The notes beneath the pieces are model-generated. The model did not search any database. It saw only the letters and a program-made list of their open reading frames with translations, and had not been told where the DNA came from. Positions 35,301-45,313 of a stretch of DNA of 64,000 bases are shown piece after piece. This DNA is from Bradyrhizobiaceae bacterium (GTDB taxonomy: Bacteria > Pseudomonadota > Alphaproteobacteria > Rhizobiales > Xanthobacteraceae). Position numbers and translations under genes: made by a program. The first letter of the stretch is position 1. Each line of letters starts with the position of its first letter. The DNA lies in contig CP078014.1 in NCBI GenBank assembly GCA_020544565.1, positions 2,792,016 through 2,856,015 of the forward strand, in the 5' to 3' direction.

Positions 35301-36140
35301 ATGCTTGAGAAGACGTCCGACGCGACTGCAGACCACGCCATCCATCCGTTCGACCGGGCGACTCAGGTCACCGCCGCCGACGGCCGCTGGCGCGGCGCCA
35401 CCAGCGACGGCTATTTCGCCTTCGTCGGCCCGTTCGGCGGCGTCACCGCGGCGACCATGCTGCGCGCCGTGATGGTGCAGCCGGACCGCATCGGCGATCC
35501 GCTGTCGGTGACGGTCAATTTCTGCGCGCCGGTGACCGGCGGCGACTTCGACCTCGACGTGCGGCTGATCAAGGCGACCCGCTCGACGCAGCACTGGATG
35601 GTCGAACTGACGCAGAACGGCGACATCGCTGTGTTCATGATCGCGATGTTCGCGGCGCGCCGGCCGTCATGGTCGCATCAGAGCGCCACCATGCCGGAGG
35701 CTCCGCCGTTCGATCAGGTCGAACCGCTGCGCGGCAGGATCGTCGCGCCATGGACCGAGCAATATCAGTTCCGCTTCGTCGACGGCCACCCGCGCTTCGA
35801 CAGCCCGCGCGATGCGCCGGCCAGCCCGTTCTCGAAGATGTGGCTCAGCGACGCCACGCCGCGGCCCATCGATTTCCTGTCGCTGCTGTCGATGTCCGAC
35901 TCGTTCTTCGCACGCATCTTCCACGCCCTCGGCACCATCGTGCCGATCGGCACCGTGACCATGACGACGACTTTCCATGCCGACGCCGCCGATCTCGCCG
36001 CCGAGAACACCACCGCCGTGCTCGGCGTGGCCGATGCCAATATCTCCCACAAGAGTTTCGGCGACCAGATCGGCGAACTGTGGGCCCCGAGCGGCCGGCT
36101 GCTCGCCACCACCTCGCAGGTGGTCTACTTCAAGGCGTAG
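35301..36140 (+). CDS. TesB-like acyl-CoA thioesterase family protein
   Basis: This 279-residue protein starts at the ATG at 35301 after GGGAG. It looks like a double hot-dog thioesterase. The N-terminal half has GYFAFVGPFGGVTAATMLRA and LSVTVNFCAPVTGGDFDLDV, and the C-terminal half has TVTMTTTFHADAADLAA and ANISHKSFGDQIGELWAPSG, close to the TesB-type catalytic region. It would hydrolyse acyl-CoA esters, substrate unknown. It stands alone, and a hairpin terminator follows. Confidence 0.8.
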   Translation: MLEKTSDATADHAIHPFDRATQVTAADGRWRGATSDGYFAFVGPFGGVTAATMLRAVMVQPDRIGDPLSVTVNFCAPVTGGDFDLDVRLIKATRSTQHWMVELTQNGDIAVFMIAMFAARRPSWSHQSATMPEAPPFDQVEPLRGRIVAPWTEQYQFRFVDGHPRFDSPRDAPASPFSKMWLSDATPRPIDFLSLLSMSDSFFARIFHALGTIVPIGTVTMTTTFHADAADLAAENTTAVLGVADANISHKSFGDQIGELWAPSGRLLATTSQVVYFKA

Positions 36141-36182
36141 CAACGCGAAACACCACGGCGCAAAAACTCACGGCGCAAACAG

Positions 36183-36209
36183 AAAAGGCGGCCCAGGGGC
36201 CGCCCTTTT
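36183..36209. terminator. Bidirectional intrinsic terminator
   Basis: AAAAGGCGGCC and GGCCGCC-CTTTT form a GC-rich stem with a four-base loop, flanked by A and T runs on opposite sides. It lies between the convergent thioesterase-like gene and pckA and can serve both. Confidence 0.85.
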
Positions 36210-36231
36210 CAATGCAACGTGAGCCGCAGGC

Positions 36232-37848
36232 TTATTCCGCCGCGAGCTTCGCGTCCGGAGCGGCGGCGCGGACGTCCGCGTCGACATGCTTCTCGAACTT
36301 CTCGAAGTTCTTCTGGAACATGCCGACCAGCGCGCGCGCGGTCTTGTCGAACTCGGCCTTGTCCTTCCAGGTGTTGACCGGATCAAGGATCTCGCTCGGC
36401 ACGCCGTCCAGCGCGGTCGGCACCGCGAAGCCGAAATACTTGTCGGTGCGGAACTGGACGTTGCGCAGCGAGCCGTTCAGCGCCGCGGTGAGCAGCGCGC
36501 GCGTCACCTTGATCGGCATGCGGCTGCCGACGCCGTACTTGCCCCCGGTCCAGCCGGTGTTCACCACCCAGCAGTCGACATTGTGCCTGGCGATCAGCTC
36601 CTTCAGCAACTGGCCATATTCGGCCGGGTCGCGCGGCAGGAACGGCGAACCGAAGCAGGCGGAGAATTCCGGCTGCGGTTCGTTGCCGAGACCACGCTCG
36701 GTGCCCGCGACCTTGGCAGTATAGCCCGACAGGAAGTGATACATCGCCTGCGCCGGGGTCAGCTTGGCGATCGGCGGCATCACGCCGAAAGCGTCGGCGG
36801 CGAGCATCACGAGATTCTTCGGGTGGCCGGCGCGGCCGGTGCGCGAGGCGTTCGGGATCGACTCGAGCGGATAGGCCGAGCGGGTGTTCTCGGTCTTCGA
36901 GCCGTCGTCAAAATCCGGCACGCGGGTCAGCGGATCGAGCACGACGTTTTCAAGCACCGCACCGAACCTGATGCTGGCGTCGTAGATCGCGGGCTCGGCC
37001 TCGCGCGACAGCTTGATGCACTTGGCGTAGCAGCCGCCCTCGAAATTGAAGATGCCGTCCGGGCCCCAGCCGTGTTCGTCGTCGCCGATCAGGGTGCGGT
37101 TCGGGTCGGCCGACAGCGTGGTCTTGCCGGTACCGGAGAGGCCGAAGAACACCGCCGAGTCGCCGTTCGGGCCGACGTTGGCCGAGCAGTGCATCGGCAT
37201 CACGCCCTGCGCCGGCAGGAAGAAGTTCAGCGTGGTGAACACCGACTTCTTCATCTCGCCGGCATACTGGCTGCCGCAGATGATGACGATCTTGCGGGTG
37301 AAATCGATGGCGACCATGTTCTCCGACTTGCCGCCATGGCGCTTCGGATCGCAACGGAAGCTCGGCAGGTCGACGATGGTCAGTTCGGGCGCGAAATCCG
37401 CCAGTTCGGCGGCCTCGGGGCGGATCAGCAGGGTGCGGATGAACAGCGAGTGCCACGCCATCTCGGTATAGACGCGGGTCTTGATGCGATAGGTCGGGTC
37501 GGCGCCGCCGTAGAGATCCTGCGCGAACAGCGTCTTGCCCTCGCAGTGCCTGGTGACGTCCTCATGCAGCGCCTGAAACTGTTCGGAGGTGATCGGCTGG
37601 TTGCCGCCCCACCACATGGTCTTGTCGGTGGCGGCGTCGCGGACGGTGAACTTGTCCTTGGGGCTGCGGCCGGTGAACACGCCGGTCTCGGCGCAGAGCG
37701 CGCCTTCCGCGGTGAGCACGGCCTCGCCGTTGCGAATGGCGTGCTCATAAAGCGGCGCCGTGCCCAGATTCCAGTTCACCGCGCCGAGATTTTTGAAGCC
37801 GAATTTGTCGGCGCCGAAGGCGCCGTTGCGCACACCCGTCTCTTGCAC
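36232..37848 (-). CDS. pckA: Phosphoenolpyruvate carboxykinase (ATP)
   Basis: PckA converts oxaloacetate and ATP to PEP in gluconeogenesis. I place the start at the GTG at 37848 (then [11 protein letters not shown]), seven bases after GGAGAG; this gives 538 residues, close to E. coli's 540, whereas the open frame to 38010 adds an unrelated extension. The kinase-type P-loop is [11 protein letters not shown], the substrate-binding region is [13 protein letters not shown], and the adenine/metal part GDDEHGWG is present. An FNR/FixK-type box lies about 200 bases upstream. Proximity to chvI-chvG matches the known rhizobial arrangement, where ChvI influences pckA. Confidence 0.96.
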   Translation of the reverse strand: MQETGVRNGAFGADKFGFKNLGAVNWNLGTAPLYEHAIRNGEAVLTAEGALCAETGVFTGRSPKDKFTVRDAATDKTMWWGGNQPITSEQFQALHEDVTRHCEGKTLFAQDLYGGADPTYRIKTRVYTEMAWHSLFIRTLLIRPEAAELADFAPELTIVDLPSFRCDPKRHGGKSENMVAIDFTRKIVIICGSQYAGEMKKSVFTTLNFFLPAQGVMPMHCSANVGPNGDSAVFFGLSGTGKTTLSADPNRTLIGDDEHGWGPDGIFNFEGGCYAKCIKLSREAEPAIYDASIRFGAVLENVVLDPLTRVPDFDDGSKTENTRSAYPLESIPNASRTGRAGHPKNLVMLAADAFGVMPPIAKLTPAQAMYHFLSGYTAKVAGTERGLGNEPQPEFSACFGSPFLPRDPAEYGQLLKELIARHNVDCWVVNTGWTGGKYGVGSRMPIKVTRALLTAALNGSLRNVQFRTDKYFGFAVPTALDGVPSEILDPVNTWKDKAEFDKTARALVGMFQKNFEKFEKHVDADVRAAAPDAKLAAE

Positions 37849-38046
37849 TGAAGACTCTCCTTGTAAAACCGCGTCTCTCAACCGCGTATCGCCCACGCTG
37901 CGGTCTGCGGACATTAATGATCGGCAGACGGCCTCTGTCGCGGATGCCGGGGATGGCTCTCTCCCGGGTTCGGTCCCGCGACTTTTAGTAGCCAACGCCC
38001 GGATTGCCAAGCAGGCCCACGAATAAATGCTTGCTGCACAGCGAAA

Positions 38047-38060
38047 TTGACCTGGATCAA
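38047..38060. promoter_or_regulatory. FNR/FixK-type box upstream of pckA
   Basis: TTGAC-CTGG-ATCAA matches the TTGAY-N4-RTCAA pattern bound by FixK/FnrN-type regulators. Read toward pckA, an AT-rich -10-like TTTATT begins 19 bases after the box, which fits an activator site near -41. The leader would be about 160 bases. Confidence 0.55.
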
Positions 38061-38101
38061 CCCGCCAGACCGACCCGCCCGCCCGGCAAAGCGCGGCCCG
38101 G

Positions 38102-38845
38102 TCAAGCCTTTAGCGCGCGCGCCCGGTCCGCCAGGTCTTTCAGGGTTTGCCGCAATGCGGCAGGCGTGGCGATCCGCCGCGGAAACTCCAGCCGCAGCAC
38201 CCGCTGACCGTCCTGGATATCCATCCCCTCGGGATCGCAGCCGGCGCAGCGCCACGCTCCGGCGCCAGACCCCGCCCCCAGCAGCGTCTCGGCATAAAGG
38301 GCCATCGTCTGCGTGTGGTCGGCGTCCATATGGGCGACGATCTCGGGCTCCGCCGCGATCAGGTCGGCGGCGTCGCTCAGGTCGGTGAGGAAGCGCTCGG
38401 GCGCAAGATCGACGATGCGGCCGAAACCCGCCACCAGATGCACCCCGGTGGGTGCGATGGTGAAAAACGCGAAGTCCTTGAAGGCGGCGAACGCCTCCGC
38501 CTCCGGATGGGCCGCAAGATAGCGGCGCTGCGCCAGCGCGGCCGCCTCGCCCTCGGCCTCCACCGCCCGGCCCGCCACCATGATGCGCGCGCCTTCGAGG
38601 GGATCGCCGGGCGCGCGCTCGTCCAGCATCAGCGACACCCGCGGGTCGGCGAGGAGATTGCGGGTGTGCAGCGCGAGCCGCGAAATCAGCAGCACCGGCG
38701 CGCCGTCCGGCAGGGAGGCGACATTGACCAGCGAGCAATAGGGGTCGCCCGATTCCGGCATCAGGGTGGCAATCGCCCCCTGGCGGGAGCGCGCCAGCAG
38801 CGAGCGGGTCAGGCGGGCGGGGTTAACCTTGGCGGCGGGATCCAT
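38102..38845 (-). CDS. HugZ-like / pyridoxamine 5'-phosphate oxidase-related protein
   Basis: This 247-residue protein has an N-terminal FMN-binding split-barrel domain (about 10-150: [55 protein letters not shown]). A C-terminal DUF2470 domain includes [19 protein letters not shown] and GMDIQDG. This pairing is that of the HugZ heme-utilisation family, whose characterised members degrade heme, though many homologues have no proven activity. It lies between pckA and the chvI gene, which are direct neighbours in many Rhizobiales, so it is a local insertion. Confidence 0.82.
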   Translation of the reverse strand: MDPAAKVNPARLTRSLLARSRQGAIATLMPESGDPYCSLVNVASLPDGAPVLLISRLALHTRNLLADPRVSLMLDERAPGDPLEGARIMVAGRAVEAEGEAAALAQRRYLAAHPEAEAFAAFKDFAFFTIAPTGVHLVAGFGRIVDLAPERFLTDLSDAADLIAAEPEIVAHMDADHTQTMALYAETLLGAGSGAGAWRCAGCDPEGMDIQDGQRVLRLEFPRRIATPAALRQTLKDLADRARALKA

Positions 38846-39092
38846 CGCTCAGAGCCTCAAAAGGGTGAAATTCATCGGCTTTTTCCGGCCGAAAAGGGGT
38901 TATGCTGCCCGACATCCGCCTTATATAGCGGGACACGCCCGGAATTTCGAAATGCCGGAACCGGACGGGAACGAGGTCACATTTCAGCCCAGCTTGCATT
39001 GCTCGGTGGCGCCGAAGCAAACGCCCTGATTTTACGGCACCCGGCCGTCCCGATGGCGATGGCTCCACAAACCCGATTCGGAAGGCAGGTTC

Positions 39093-39794
39093 ATGCCCAC
39101 AATTGCCCTGGTCGACGACGACCGCAACATTCTCACATCGGTCTCGATCGCGCTGGAAGCCGAAGGCTACCGCATCATGACCTACACCGACGGGGCCTCG
39201 GCGCTGGAGGGCTTCAAGACCTCGCCGCCCGATCTCGCCATCCTCGACATCAAGATGCCGCGCATGGACGGCATGGAGACCCTGCGCCGGCTGCGCCAGA
39301 AATCCGACCTGCCGGTGATCTTCCTCACCTCCAAGGACGAGGAGATCGACGAACTGTTCGGCCTCAAGATGGGGGCCGACGACTTCATCCGCAAACCGTT
39401 CTCGCAGCGCCTGCTGGTCGAGCGGGTCAAGGCCGTGCTGCGCCGGGCGACCCCGAAGGACCCCACCGTGACGCCGAAGGAGAGCGACGCCAAGGCGCTG
39501 GAACGCGGCCTGCTGCGCATGGACCCCGAGCGCCATACCTGCACCTGGAAGAACGAGCCGGTGACCCTGACCGTGACCGAATTCCTGATCCTGCAGGCGC
39601 TGGCGACCCGCCCCGGCGTGGTCAAGAGCCGCAATGCGCTGATGGACGCCGCCTATGACGACCAGGTCTATGTCGACGACCGCACCATCGACAGCCACAT
39701 CAAGCGCCTGCGCAAGAAGTTCAAGTCCGTGGACGACGACTTCGAGATGATCGAGACGCTCTATGGCGTCGGCTACCGCTTCAAGGAAACCTGA
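39093..39794 (+). CDS. chvI: Response regulator ChvI
   Basis: ChvI is an OmpR-type regulator (233 residues) controlling acid/envelope stress and, in symbionts and pathogens, exopolysaccharide and host-interaction genes. The receiver domain has the acidic pair DDD (8-10), phospho-acceptor Asp52 in [12 protein letters not shown], and Lys in [11 protein letters not shown]. The winged-helix domain has the recognition part [19 protein letters not shown] and ends in YGVGYRFKE. ChvG follows 219 bases later, with a palindromic repeat in between. Confidence 0.94.
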   Translation: MPTIALVDDDRNILTSVSIALEAEGYRIMTYTDGASALEGFKTSPPDLAILDIKMPRMDGMETLRRLRQKSDLPVIFLTSKDEEIDELFGLKMGADDFIRKPFSQRLLVERVKAVLRRATPKDPTVTPKESDAKALERGLLRMDPERHTCTWKNEPVTLTVTEFLILQALATRPGVVKSRNALMDAAYDDQVYVDDRTIDSHIKRLRKKFKSVDDDFEMIETLYGVGYRFKET

Positions 39795-39818
39795 GCGGAG
39801 TCAGAATTCCGGCTTCAC

Positions 39819-39909
39819 CGTCATTGCGAACGAAGCGAAGCAATCCAGCTTTTTTCGCAACGGTCCATCGACTGGATTGCTTCGTCGGCTTCGCCTCCTC
39901 GCAATGACG
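39819..39909. repeat. Dispersed palindromic repeat, family B, between chvI and chvG
   Basis: Runs from CGTCATTGCGAACGAAGCG through AAGCAATCCAG and GGATTGCTTCG to CGCAATGACGG. It would fold in a chvI-chvG transcript and could separate the expression of regulator and kinase. Confidence 0.9.
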
Positions 39910-40013
39910 GATCGCTCGAGCCGTCATGCGCCGAAGCATCCTGATGGGGGATGGCGCGCGCGGGCGACGTGATAAGATGGCCGGCGACAACGCCCTAACC
40001 AACGGTTCAGCCA

Positions 40014-41846
40014 TTGCTTGATCGACCGCAGCAGGACCGCAACGACGAGACCGACGACGCCGACATCGGTGCGCCGCCGCTTGCGCCTGTCAGCGATGCG
40101 CCGCCGGAGTCCGCCGCCGCCCGCCGCGGCTGGCACAGTCCCCTCGACCTGATCAAGCGGGCCGGGCGCTACGTCTCGGCGCTGACCTTCTCCAGCCTGA
40201 CCCGCCGTATCGTCTCGCTCAACCTGATCGGCCTGATCGCGATGCTGGCCGGCATCCTCTATCTGTCGCAGTTCCGCGCCGGGCTGATCGACGCGCGGGC
40301 GCAGAGCCTATTGGTGCAGGCCGAGATCATCTCCGGCGCGATCGCCGCCTCCGCCACCGTCGAGACCAACGCCATCACCGTCGATCCCGAGCGGCTGCTC
40401 GATCTCAAGCCCGGCGAAAGCTACGGGCCGAGCGACGAGATACTGTCCAACCTCGAATTTCCGATCAATCCGGAGCGCGTCGCGCCGGTGCTGCGGCGGC
40501 TGATCTCGCCGACCAAGACGCGGGCGCGCATTTACGACCGCGACGGCGTGCTGGTGCTCGACAGCCGCAATCTCTACGGCCGCGGCGATGTGCTGCGCTT
40601 CGAACTGGCGCCGCCGACCAACGAGAAGCCCGGTTTCGCCGAGCGAACCATGATCGCGATCCGCACCTGGCTCAACCGCGGCGACCTGCCGCCCTACCGC
40701 GAACTCGGTCCCGAAAACGGCAACGGCTACCAGGAAGTGCAGCAGGCGCTCGACGGCAAGAAGGGCAGCATGGTGCGGATCAACGACCGCGGCGAGGTCA
40801 TCGTCTCGGTGGCGGTGCCGGTGCAGCGCTTCCGCGCGGTGCACGGCGCGCTGATGCTGTCCACCCAGGGCGACGACATCGACCAGATGGTCACGGCCGA
40901 GCGCCTCGCCATCCTCAAGGTGTTCGGCATCGCCGCCGCCGTCATGATCGTGCTGTCGCTGCTGCTCGCCTCCACCATCGCCGGCCCGATGCGCCGTCTC
41001 GCCGACAGCGCCGAACGCGTCCGCCGCCGCACCAAGAGCCGCGTGGAAATTCCCGACTTCTCCGCGCGCGGCGACGAGATCGGCCACCTGTCGCGGGCGC
41101 TGCGCGACATGACCGACGCGCTCTATAACCGCATCGAAGGCATCGAGCGCTTCGCCGCCGACGTCGCCCACGAGTTGAAGAACCCGCTGACCTCGATGCG
41201 CTCGGCGGTGGAGACGCTGCCGCTGGCGCGTTCCGACGACAGCCGCACCCGGCTGCTGGCGGTGATCGAGCACGACGTGCGCCGCCTCGACCGGCTGATC
41301 TCGGATATTTCCGACGCGAGCCGCCTCGACGCCGAATTGCAGCGCCAGGATGTCGCGCCGGTGGATTTGCGGCGGCTGCTCAACACCCTGGTGGCGGTGG
41401 CCAACGAGACCAACCACGAGAACGACGTCAAGGTGGAAGCCCGCTTCGAGGGCCCCCTCTCGGATTCGTTCTCGGCTCCGGGTCACGATTCCCGCCTCGG
41501 CCAGGTGATCGCCAACCTGCTCAGCAACGCGCAGTCGTTCTCGCGGCCCGGCAGCAAGGTGCGCATCGCCTGCCGCCGGGTGCGCAACGAAGTCGAGATC
41601 GTGGTGGACGACGACGGCCCCGGCATCCGCCCCGGCGCGCTGGAGAAGATCTTCGAGCGCTTCTACACCGACCGCCCGCACCAGGGCTTCGGGCAGAATT
41701 CCGGGCTCGGCCTGTCGATCTCCAAGCAGATCGTGGAAGCCCATGGCGGCCGGCTGTGGGCGGAGAACCGCTCCGGTCCGGTGGACGCCGAGGGCGACGC
41801 CCGCATCGCCGGGGCGCGCTTCGTGGTCCGGCTGCCGGCGCGATGA
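40014..41846 (+). CDS. chvG: Sensor histidine kinase ChvG
   Basis: ChvG is the membrane sensor partner of ChvI. The frame opens with a TTG at 40014 (610 residues); no upstream start exists because a stop precedes it. A cytoplasmic N-terminus is followed by a membrane segment (about 65-83), a periplasmic sensor region with PGESYGPSDEI and the motif RARIYDRDGVLVLDSRNLYGRG split by the sensor fold, and a second membrane segment at about 303-325. HAMP, then VAHELKNPLTS (His386), and ATPase motifs NLLSNAQSF, DDGPGI and GLGLSISKQI follow. Its stop overlaps the hprK start. Confidence 0.94.
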   Translation: MLDRPQQDRNDETDDADIGAPPLAPVSDAPPESAAARRGWHSPLDLIKRAGRYVSALTFSSLTRRIVSLNLIGLIAMLAGILYLSQFRAGLIDARAQSLLVQAEIISGAIAASATVETNAITVDPERLLDLKPGESYGPSDEILSNLEFPINPERVAPVLRRLISPTKTRARIYDRDGVLVLDSRNLYGRGDVLRFELAPPTNEKPGFAERTMIAIRTWLNRGDLPPYRELGPENGNGYQEVQQALDGKKGSMVRINDRGEVIVSVAVPVQRFRAVHGALMLSTQGDDIDQMVTAERLAILKVFGIAAAVMIVLSLLLASTIAGPMRRLADSAERVRRRTKSRVEIPDFSARGDEIGHLSRALRDMTDALYNRIEGIERFAADVAHELKNPLTSMRSAVETLPLARSDDSRTRLLAVIEHDVRRLDRLISDISDASRLDAELQRQDVAPVDLRRLLNTLVAVANETNHENDVKVEARFEGPLSDSFSAPGHDSRLGQVIANLLSNAQSFSRPGSKVRIACRRVRNEVEIVVDDDGPGIRPGALEKIFERFYTDRPHQGFGQNSGLGLSISKQIVEAHGGRLWAENRSGPVDAEGDARIAGARFVVRLPAR

Positions 41847-42292
41847 CCGCGCGGCCGCAGGGCGCGAGCGTGCACGGCTCCGCGGTGCTGGTGGGGGAGC
41901 GCGCGGTGCTGATCCGCGGCCCCTCAGGGTCCGGCAAGTCGCGCCTCGCTTTTGAGCTGATCCTCGCCGGCCGCGCCGGGCAGGTGCCGCCGGCGACGCT
42001 GATCGGCGACGACCGGGTCGTCCTCGCGGCCGAAGGCCGCATCCTGCGGGTGCGCGGCGTGCCGGAATTGGCCGGGCTGATCGAAATCCGCGGCCTCGGG
42101 CTGCGCACCTTGCCCCATGCCGGCCACGGCGTGGTGGCGCTGGTGGTCGATCTCGCCGCCGTCGACGCCGAACGGCTGCCGCCGCCGTCCGCCCTGCGAA
42201 CAAACGTGAACGGCGTGGAAATCGCGCGGATTCCGGTGGCGGCAGGCTATTCCGCCCTGCCGCTGGTGGCAGGATTCCTTACCACGAGTTAA
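41843..42292 (+). CDS. hprK: HPr kinase/phosphorylase, short alphaproteobacterial form
   Basis: This 149-residue kinase phosphorylates HPr on a serine. It starts at the ATG at 41843, overlapping the chvG stop by four bases. It lacks the N-terminal domain of the Firmicute enzyme, as usual for alphaproteobacteria, and begins directly with the catalytic core. The P-loop is GPSGSGKSRLA (Lys32), then LIGDDRVVLAAEGRILRVRG and the HprK signature GVPELAGLIEIRGLGL. It ties the ChvG/ChvI system to the PTS proteins encoded next. Confidence 0.92.
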   Translation: MTARPQGASVHGSAVLVGERAVLIRGPSGSGKSRLAFELILAGRAGQVPPATLIGDDRVVLAAEGRILRVRGVPELAGLIEIRGLGLRTLPHAGHGVVALVVDLAAVDAERLPPPSALRTNVNGVEIARIPVAAGYSALPLVAGFLTTS

Positions 42293-42325
42293 GGTTGTGG
42301 CGGTTTGCCTGCGACCTTGGGACGA

Positions 42326-42355
42326 TTGCCGGAAAGGAATTGGTAGCCATATAAA
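42326..42355 (+). promoter_or_regulatory. Candidate promoter for the EIIA-HPr gene pair
   Basis: TTGCCG at 42326-42331 and TATAAA at 42350-42355 are 18 bases apart in the 204-base gap after hprK. It would allow EIIA and HPr to be expressed apart from the chv genes. Confidence 0.4.
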
Positions 42356-42496
42356 CCACACACTCGCCTCCGGCCGTCCAGCGCCGACCTCCTTTTCAGG
42401 GGATACGCGGCAACAACCCCCCTTGTCTCGGGGCGCTGAATGGTCAACATGTGGCCCGTTCGTGCGGCGCATCGACGCGCCCGCGAGGAGTCTTTG

Positions 42497-42898
42497 ATGA
42501 TTGGTCTGGTACTGGTGACCCACGGGCGTCTTGCCGACGAATTCAAGGCGGCGCTCGAGCATGTAATGGGTCCGCAAAAACAAATCGAAGCGATCACGAT
42601 CGGCGCCGAGGATGACGCTGACCTGTGTCGCAGCGATATCATCGAGGCCGTCAAGCGCGTCGACAGCGGCGACGGCGTCGCCATTCTGACCGACATGTTC
42701 GGCGGCACGCCGTCGAACCTGGCGATCTCGTGCATGAGCCGCCCCAAGGTCGAGGTGTTGGCCGGCATCAACCTGCCGATGCTGGTGAAGCTCGCCAAGG
42801 TGCGCGACGACAAGCCGCTGCCAGACGCCATTGCCGCCGCCCAGGAAGCCGGCCGTAAATACGTCACCATCGCAAGCCGGGTGCTGGCCGGGAAATGA
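42497..42898 (+). CDS. PTS EIIA component of the mannose family
   Basis: This 133-residue protein starts at the ATG at 42497 after GAGGAG. The phosphorylated His9 is in LVLVTHGRLADEF, and ILTDMFGGTPSNLA is the mannose-family EIIA signature. No sugar-transport EIIB or EIIC gene is present, so it is probably a regulatory output of the phosphorelay rather than a sugar uptake component, as described for alphaproteobacteria. It overlaps ptsH by four bases. Confidence 0.93.
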   Translation: MIGLVLVTHGRLADEFKAALEHVMGPQKQIEAITIGAEDDADLCRSDIIEAVKRVDSGDGVAILTDMFGGTPSNLAISCMSRPKVEVLAGINLPMLVKLAKVRDDKPLPDAIAAAQEAGRKYVTIASRVLAGK

Positions 42899-43209
42899 GC
42901 ATGCCGCAGGACGACCAGCCCGCCTCCGCCGGCGCTATCGTCCGGGAGCTTCCCATCATCAACAAGCGCGGCCTGCACGCCCGCGCGTCGGCGAAATTCG
43001 TGCAGATGGCCGAGAAGTTCGATGCCGAAATCTCGGTGTCGCGCAACGGCGAAACCGTGGGCGGCACCTCGATCATGGGCCTGATGATGCTGGCGGCGGG
43101 CATCGGCACCTCGATCACCGTCGCCGCCACCGGGCGCGAGGCGGAGGCGGCCATGGACGCCATCACCGAACTGCTCGCCAACAAGTTCGGCGAGGAAGAC
43201 GCGAGCTGA
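42895..43209 (+). CDS. ptsH: Phosphocarrier protein HPr/NPr
   Basis: This 104-residue phosphocarrier has an extended N-terminus. The active-site His28 is in [12 protein letters not shown] and the regulatory Ser59 in [11 protein letters not shown], the target of HprK. It is coupled to the EIIA gene (ATGA overlap). With hprK upstream it forms a partial PTS; EI (ptsP) and EIIA-Ntr (ptsN) are not in this window. Confidence 0.94.
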   Translation: MSMPQDDQPASAGAIVRELPIINKRGLHARASAKFVQMAEKFDAEISVSRNGETVGGTSIMGLMMLAAGIGTSITVAATGREAEAAMDAITELLANKFGEEDAS

Positions 43210-43324
43210 GCCCGACGCCGAGGCAACCGCGCCCGCGACGGCAAATCCTTGCAACAGTTGCGGAAGTCGGCCTAGGGCCGCCAATTCTGTTGCCGCTGCG
43301 CAGCGCCGGTGCTATCCCGCGCCC

Positions 43325-45130
43325 ATGACAACCAAGCCGATATCCAACATCCGCAATTTCTCCATCGTCGCTCATATCGACCATGGCAAATCGACGCTGG
43401 CCGACCGCCTGATCCAGACCACGGGCGGGCTGGAGGCGCGCGAGATGAAGGACCAGGTGCTCGATTCGATGGACATCGAGCGCGAGCGCGGCATCACCAT
43501 CAAGGCGCAGACCGTCCGCCTCAACTACAAGGCCAAGGACGGCAAGGACTACATCTTCAACCTGATGGACACACCCGGCCACGTCGACTTCGCCTACGAG
43601 GTCAGCCGCTGCCTCGCCGCCTGCGAGGGCGCGCTGCTGGTGGTCGACGCCTCGCAGGGCGTGGAGGCGCAGACGCTGGCCAACGTCTATCAGGCCATCG
43701 ACAACAACCTCGAGATCGTGCCGGTCCTCAACAAGGTCGATCTGCCCGCCGCCGAGCCCGAGCAGGTCAAGCAGCAGATCGAGGACGTGATCGGCATCGA
43801 CGCCTCCGACGCCATCATGGTCTCGGCCAAGACCGGCCTCGGCATCCCCGACGCGCTGGAAGCCATCGTCACCCGCCTGCCGCCGCCCAAGGGCGACCGC
43901 GACGCGACGCTGAAGGCGCTACTGGTGGATAGCTGGTACGATGTCTATCTCGGCGTCGTGGTGCTGATCCGCGTCGTCGATGGCGTGATGAAGAAGGGCC
44001 AGCGCATCCGCATGATGGGCACGGGCGCGGCCTACGACGTCGAGCGCGTCGGCGTGTTCACGCCGAAGATGGTCAATGTCGATGAGCTCGGCCCCGGCGA
44101 AGTCGGCTTCATCACCGCCGCGATCAAGGAAGTGGCCGACACAAGAGTGGGCGACACCATCACCGACGACAGGAAGCCGGTCACCGAGATGCTGGCGGGC
44201 TTCAAGCCGGCGGTGCCGGTGGTGTTCTGCGGCCTGTTTCCGGTCGATGCCGACGATTTCGAGACGCTGCGCGCGGCGATGGGCAAGCTGCGCCTCAACG
44301 ACGCCAGCTTCTCGTTCGAGATGGAGACCAGCGCGGCCCTGGGTTTCGGTTTCCGCTGCGGCTTCCTCGGCCTGTTGCATCTGGAGATCATCCAGGAGCG
44401 ATTGAGCCGCGAGTTCAACCTCAACCTGATCGCCACCGCGCCGTCGGTGATCTACAGGATGAAGCTGACCGACGGCACCGAGATGGAGATCCACAATCCG
44501 GTGGACATGCCGGACGTGGTGAAGATCGCCGAGATCCAGGAGCCGTGGATCGAGGCCACCATCATGACGCCGGACGACTATCTCGGCAGCGTGCTGAAGC
44601 TGTGCCAGGACCGCCGCGGCGTGCAGAAGGAACTGACCTATGTCGGCTCCCGCGCCATGGCGAAATATGAGCTGCCGCTCAACGAGGTGGTGTTCGATTT
44701 CTACGACCGGCTGAAATCGGTATCGAAAGGCTACGCCTCGTTCGACTATCACCTCACCGACTACAAGCCCGCCGACCTCGTCAAGATGCAGATCCTGGTC
44801 AACAACGAGCCGGTGGACGCGCTCTCCATGCTGGTGCATCGCACCCGCGCCGAAGGCCGCGGCCGCGCCATGGTCGAGAAGATGAAGGAATTGATCCCGC
44901 CGCACATGTTCCAGATCCCGATTCAGGCGGCAATCGGCGGCAAGGTGATCGCGCGCGAGACCGTGCGCGCGTTGCGCAAGGACGTCACCGCGAAATGCTA
45001 CGGCGGCGACATCACCCGCAAACGCAAACTTCTGGAGAAGCAGAAGGAAGGCAAGAAGAAGATGCGGCAGTTCGGCAAGGTCGACATTCCGCAGGAAGCC
45101 TTTATTGCCGCCTTGAAGGTTGACGGCTGA
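43325..45130 (+). CDS. lepA: Elongation factor 4 (LepA)
   Basis: LepA is a ribosome-binding GTPase that affects initiation and back-translocation. The 601-residue length is standard. G1 is [13 protein letters not shown] (about 17-29), G3 [12 protein letters not shown]4 NKVDLP and G5 SAKTGLG. The LepA-specific C-terminal domain ends with [24 protein letters not shown]. The 115-base upstream gap has a -35-like TTGCAA and a weak CTAGGG 17 bases on. Confidence 0.97.
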   Translation: MTTKPISNIRNFSIVAHIDHGKSTLADRLIQTTGGLEAREMKDQVLDSMDIERERGITIKAQTVRLNYKAKDGKDYIFNLMDTPGHVDFAYEVSRCLAACEGALLVVDASQGVEAQTLANVYQAIDNNLEIVPVLNKVDLPAAEPEQVKQQIEDVIGIDASDAIMVSAKTGLGIPDALEAIVTRLPPPKGDRDATLKALLVDSWYDVYLGVVVLIRVVDGVMKKGQRIRMMGTGAAYDVERVGVFTPKMVNVDELGPGEVGFITAAIKEVADTRVGDTITDDRKPVTEMLAGFKPAVPVVFCGLFPVDADDFETLRAAMGKLRLNDASFSFEMETSAALGFGFRCGFLGLLHLEIIQERLSREFNLNLIATAPSVIYRMKLTDGTEMEIHNPVDMPDVVKIAEIQEPWIEATIMTPDDYLGSVLKLCQDRRGVQKELTYVGSRAMAKYELPLNEVVFDFYDRLKSVSKGYASFDYHLTDYKPADLVKMQILVNNEPVDALSMLVHRTRAEGRGRAMVEKMKELIPPHMFQIPIQAAIGGKVIARETVRALRKDVTAKCYGGDITRKRKLLEKQKEGKKKMRQFGKVDIPQEAFIAALKVDG

Positions 45131-45313
45131 CGCGGCGTATCCGTCTTGAGTTAAGCGGCGGCGGTCCGTCGCCGTCGTCATTCCCCCTCCGTTCATCACT
45201 GTTCAAAGCATATCCACGCGATGCATCATCGCGGGAAAAGGCCGCGCGATACTTGACTCTTCGCGCGCCTGCACCGACGGTGCGACGATCAAGCGATTCG
45301 AACATCGGAGAGA

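Noticed and set aside
37849..38010. N-terminal extension of PckA to 38010
   Set aside because: The extension has no similarity to the family, while the GTG at 37848 has a good Shine-Dalgarno sequence and restores normal length.
38952..39029. 25-codon open frame upstream of chvI as a leader peptide
   Set aside because: No convincing ribosome-binding site and no attenuator-like hairpin; likely chance.
45192..45205. Possible LexA box upstream of the DUF1508 gene (GTTC...GTTC)
   Set aside because: The spacer is six bases (ATCACT), not the seven required for alphaproteobacterial LexA.
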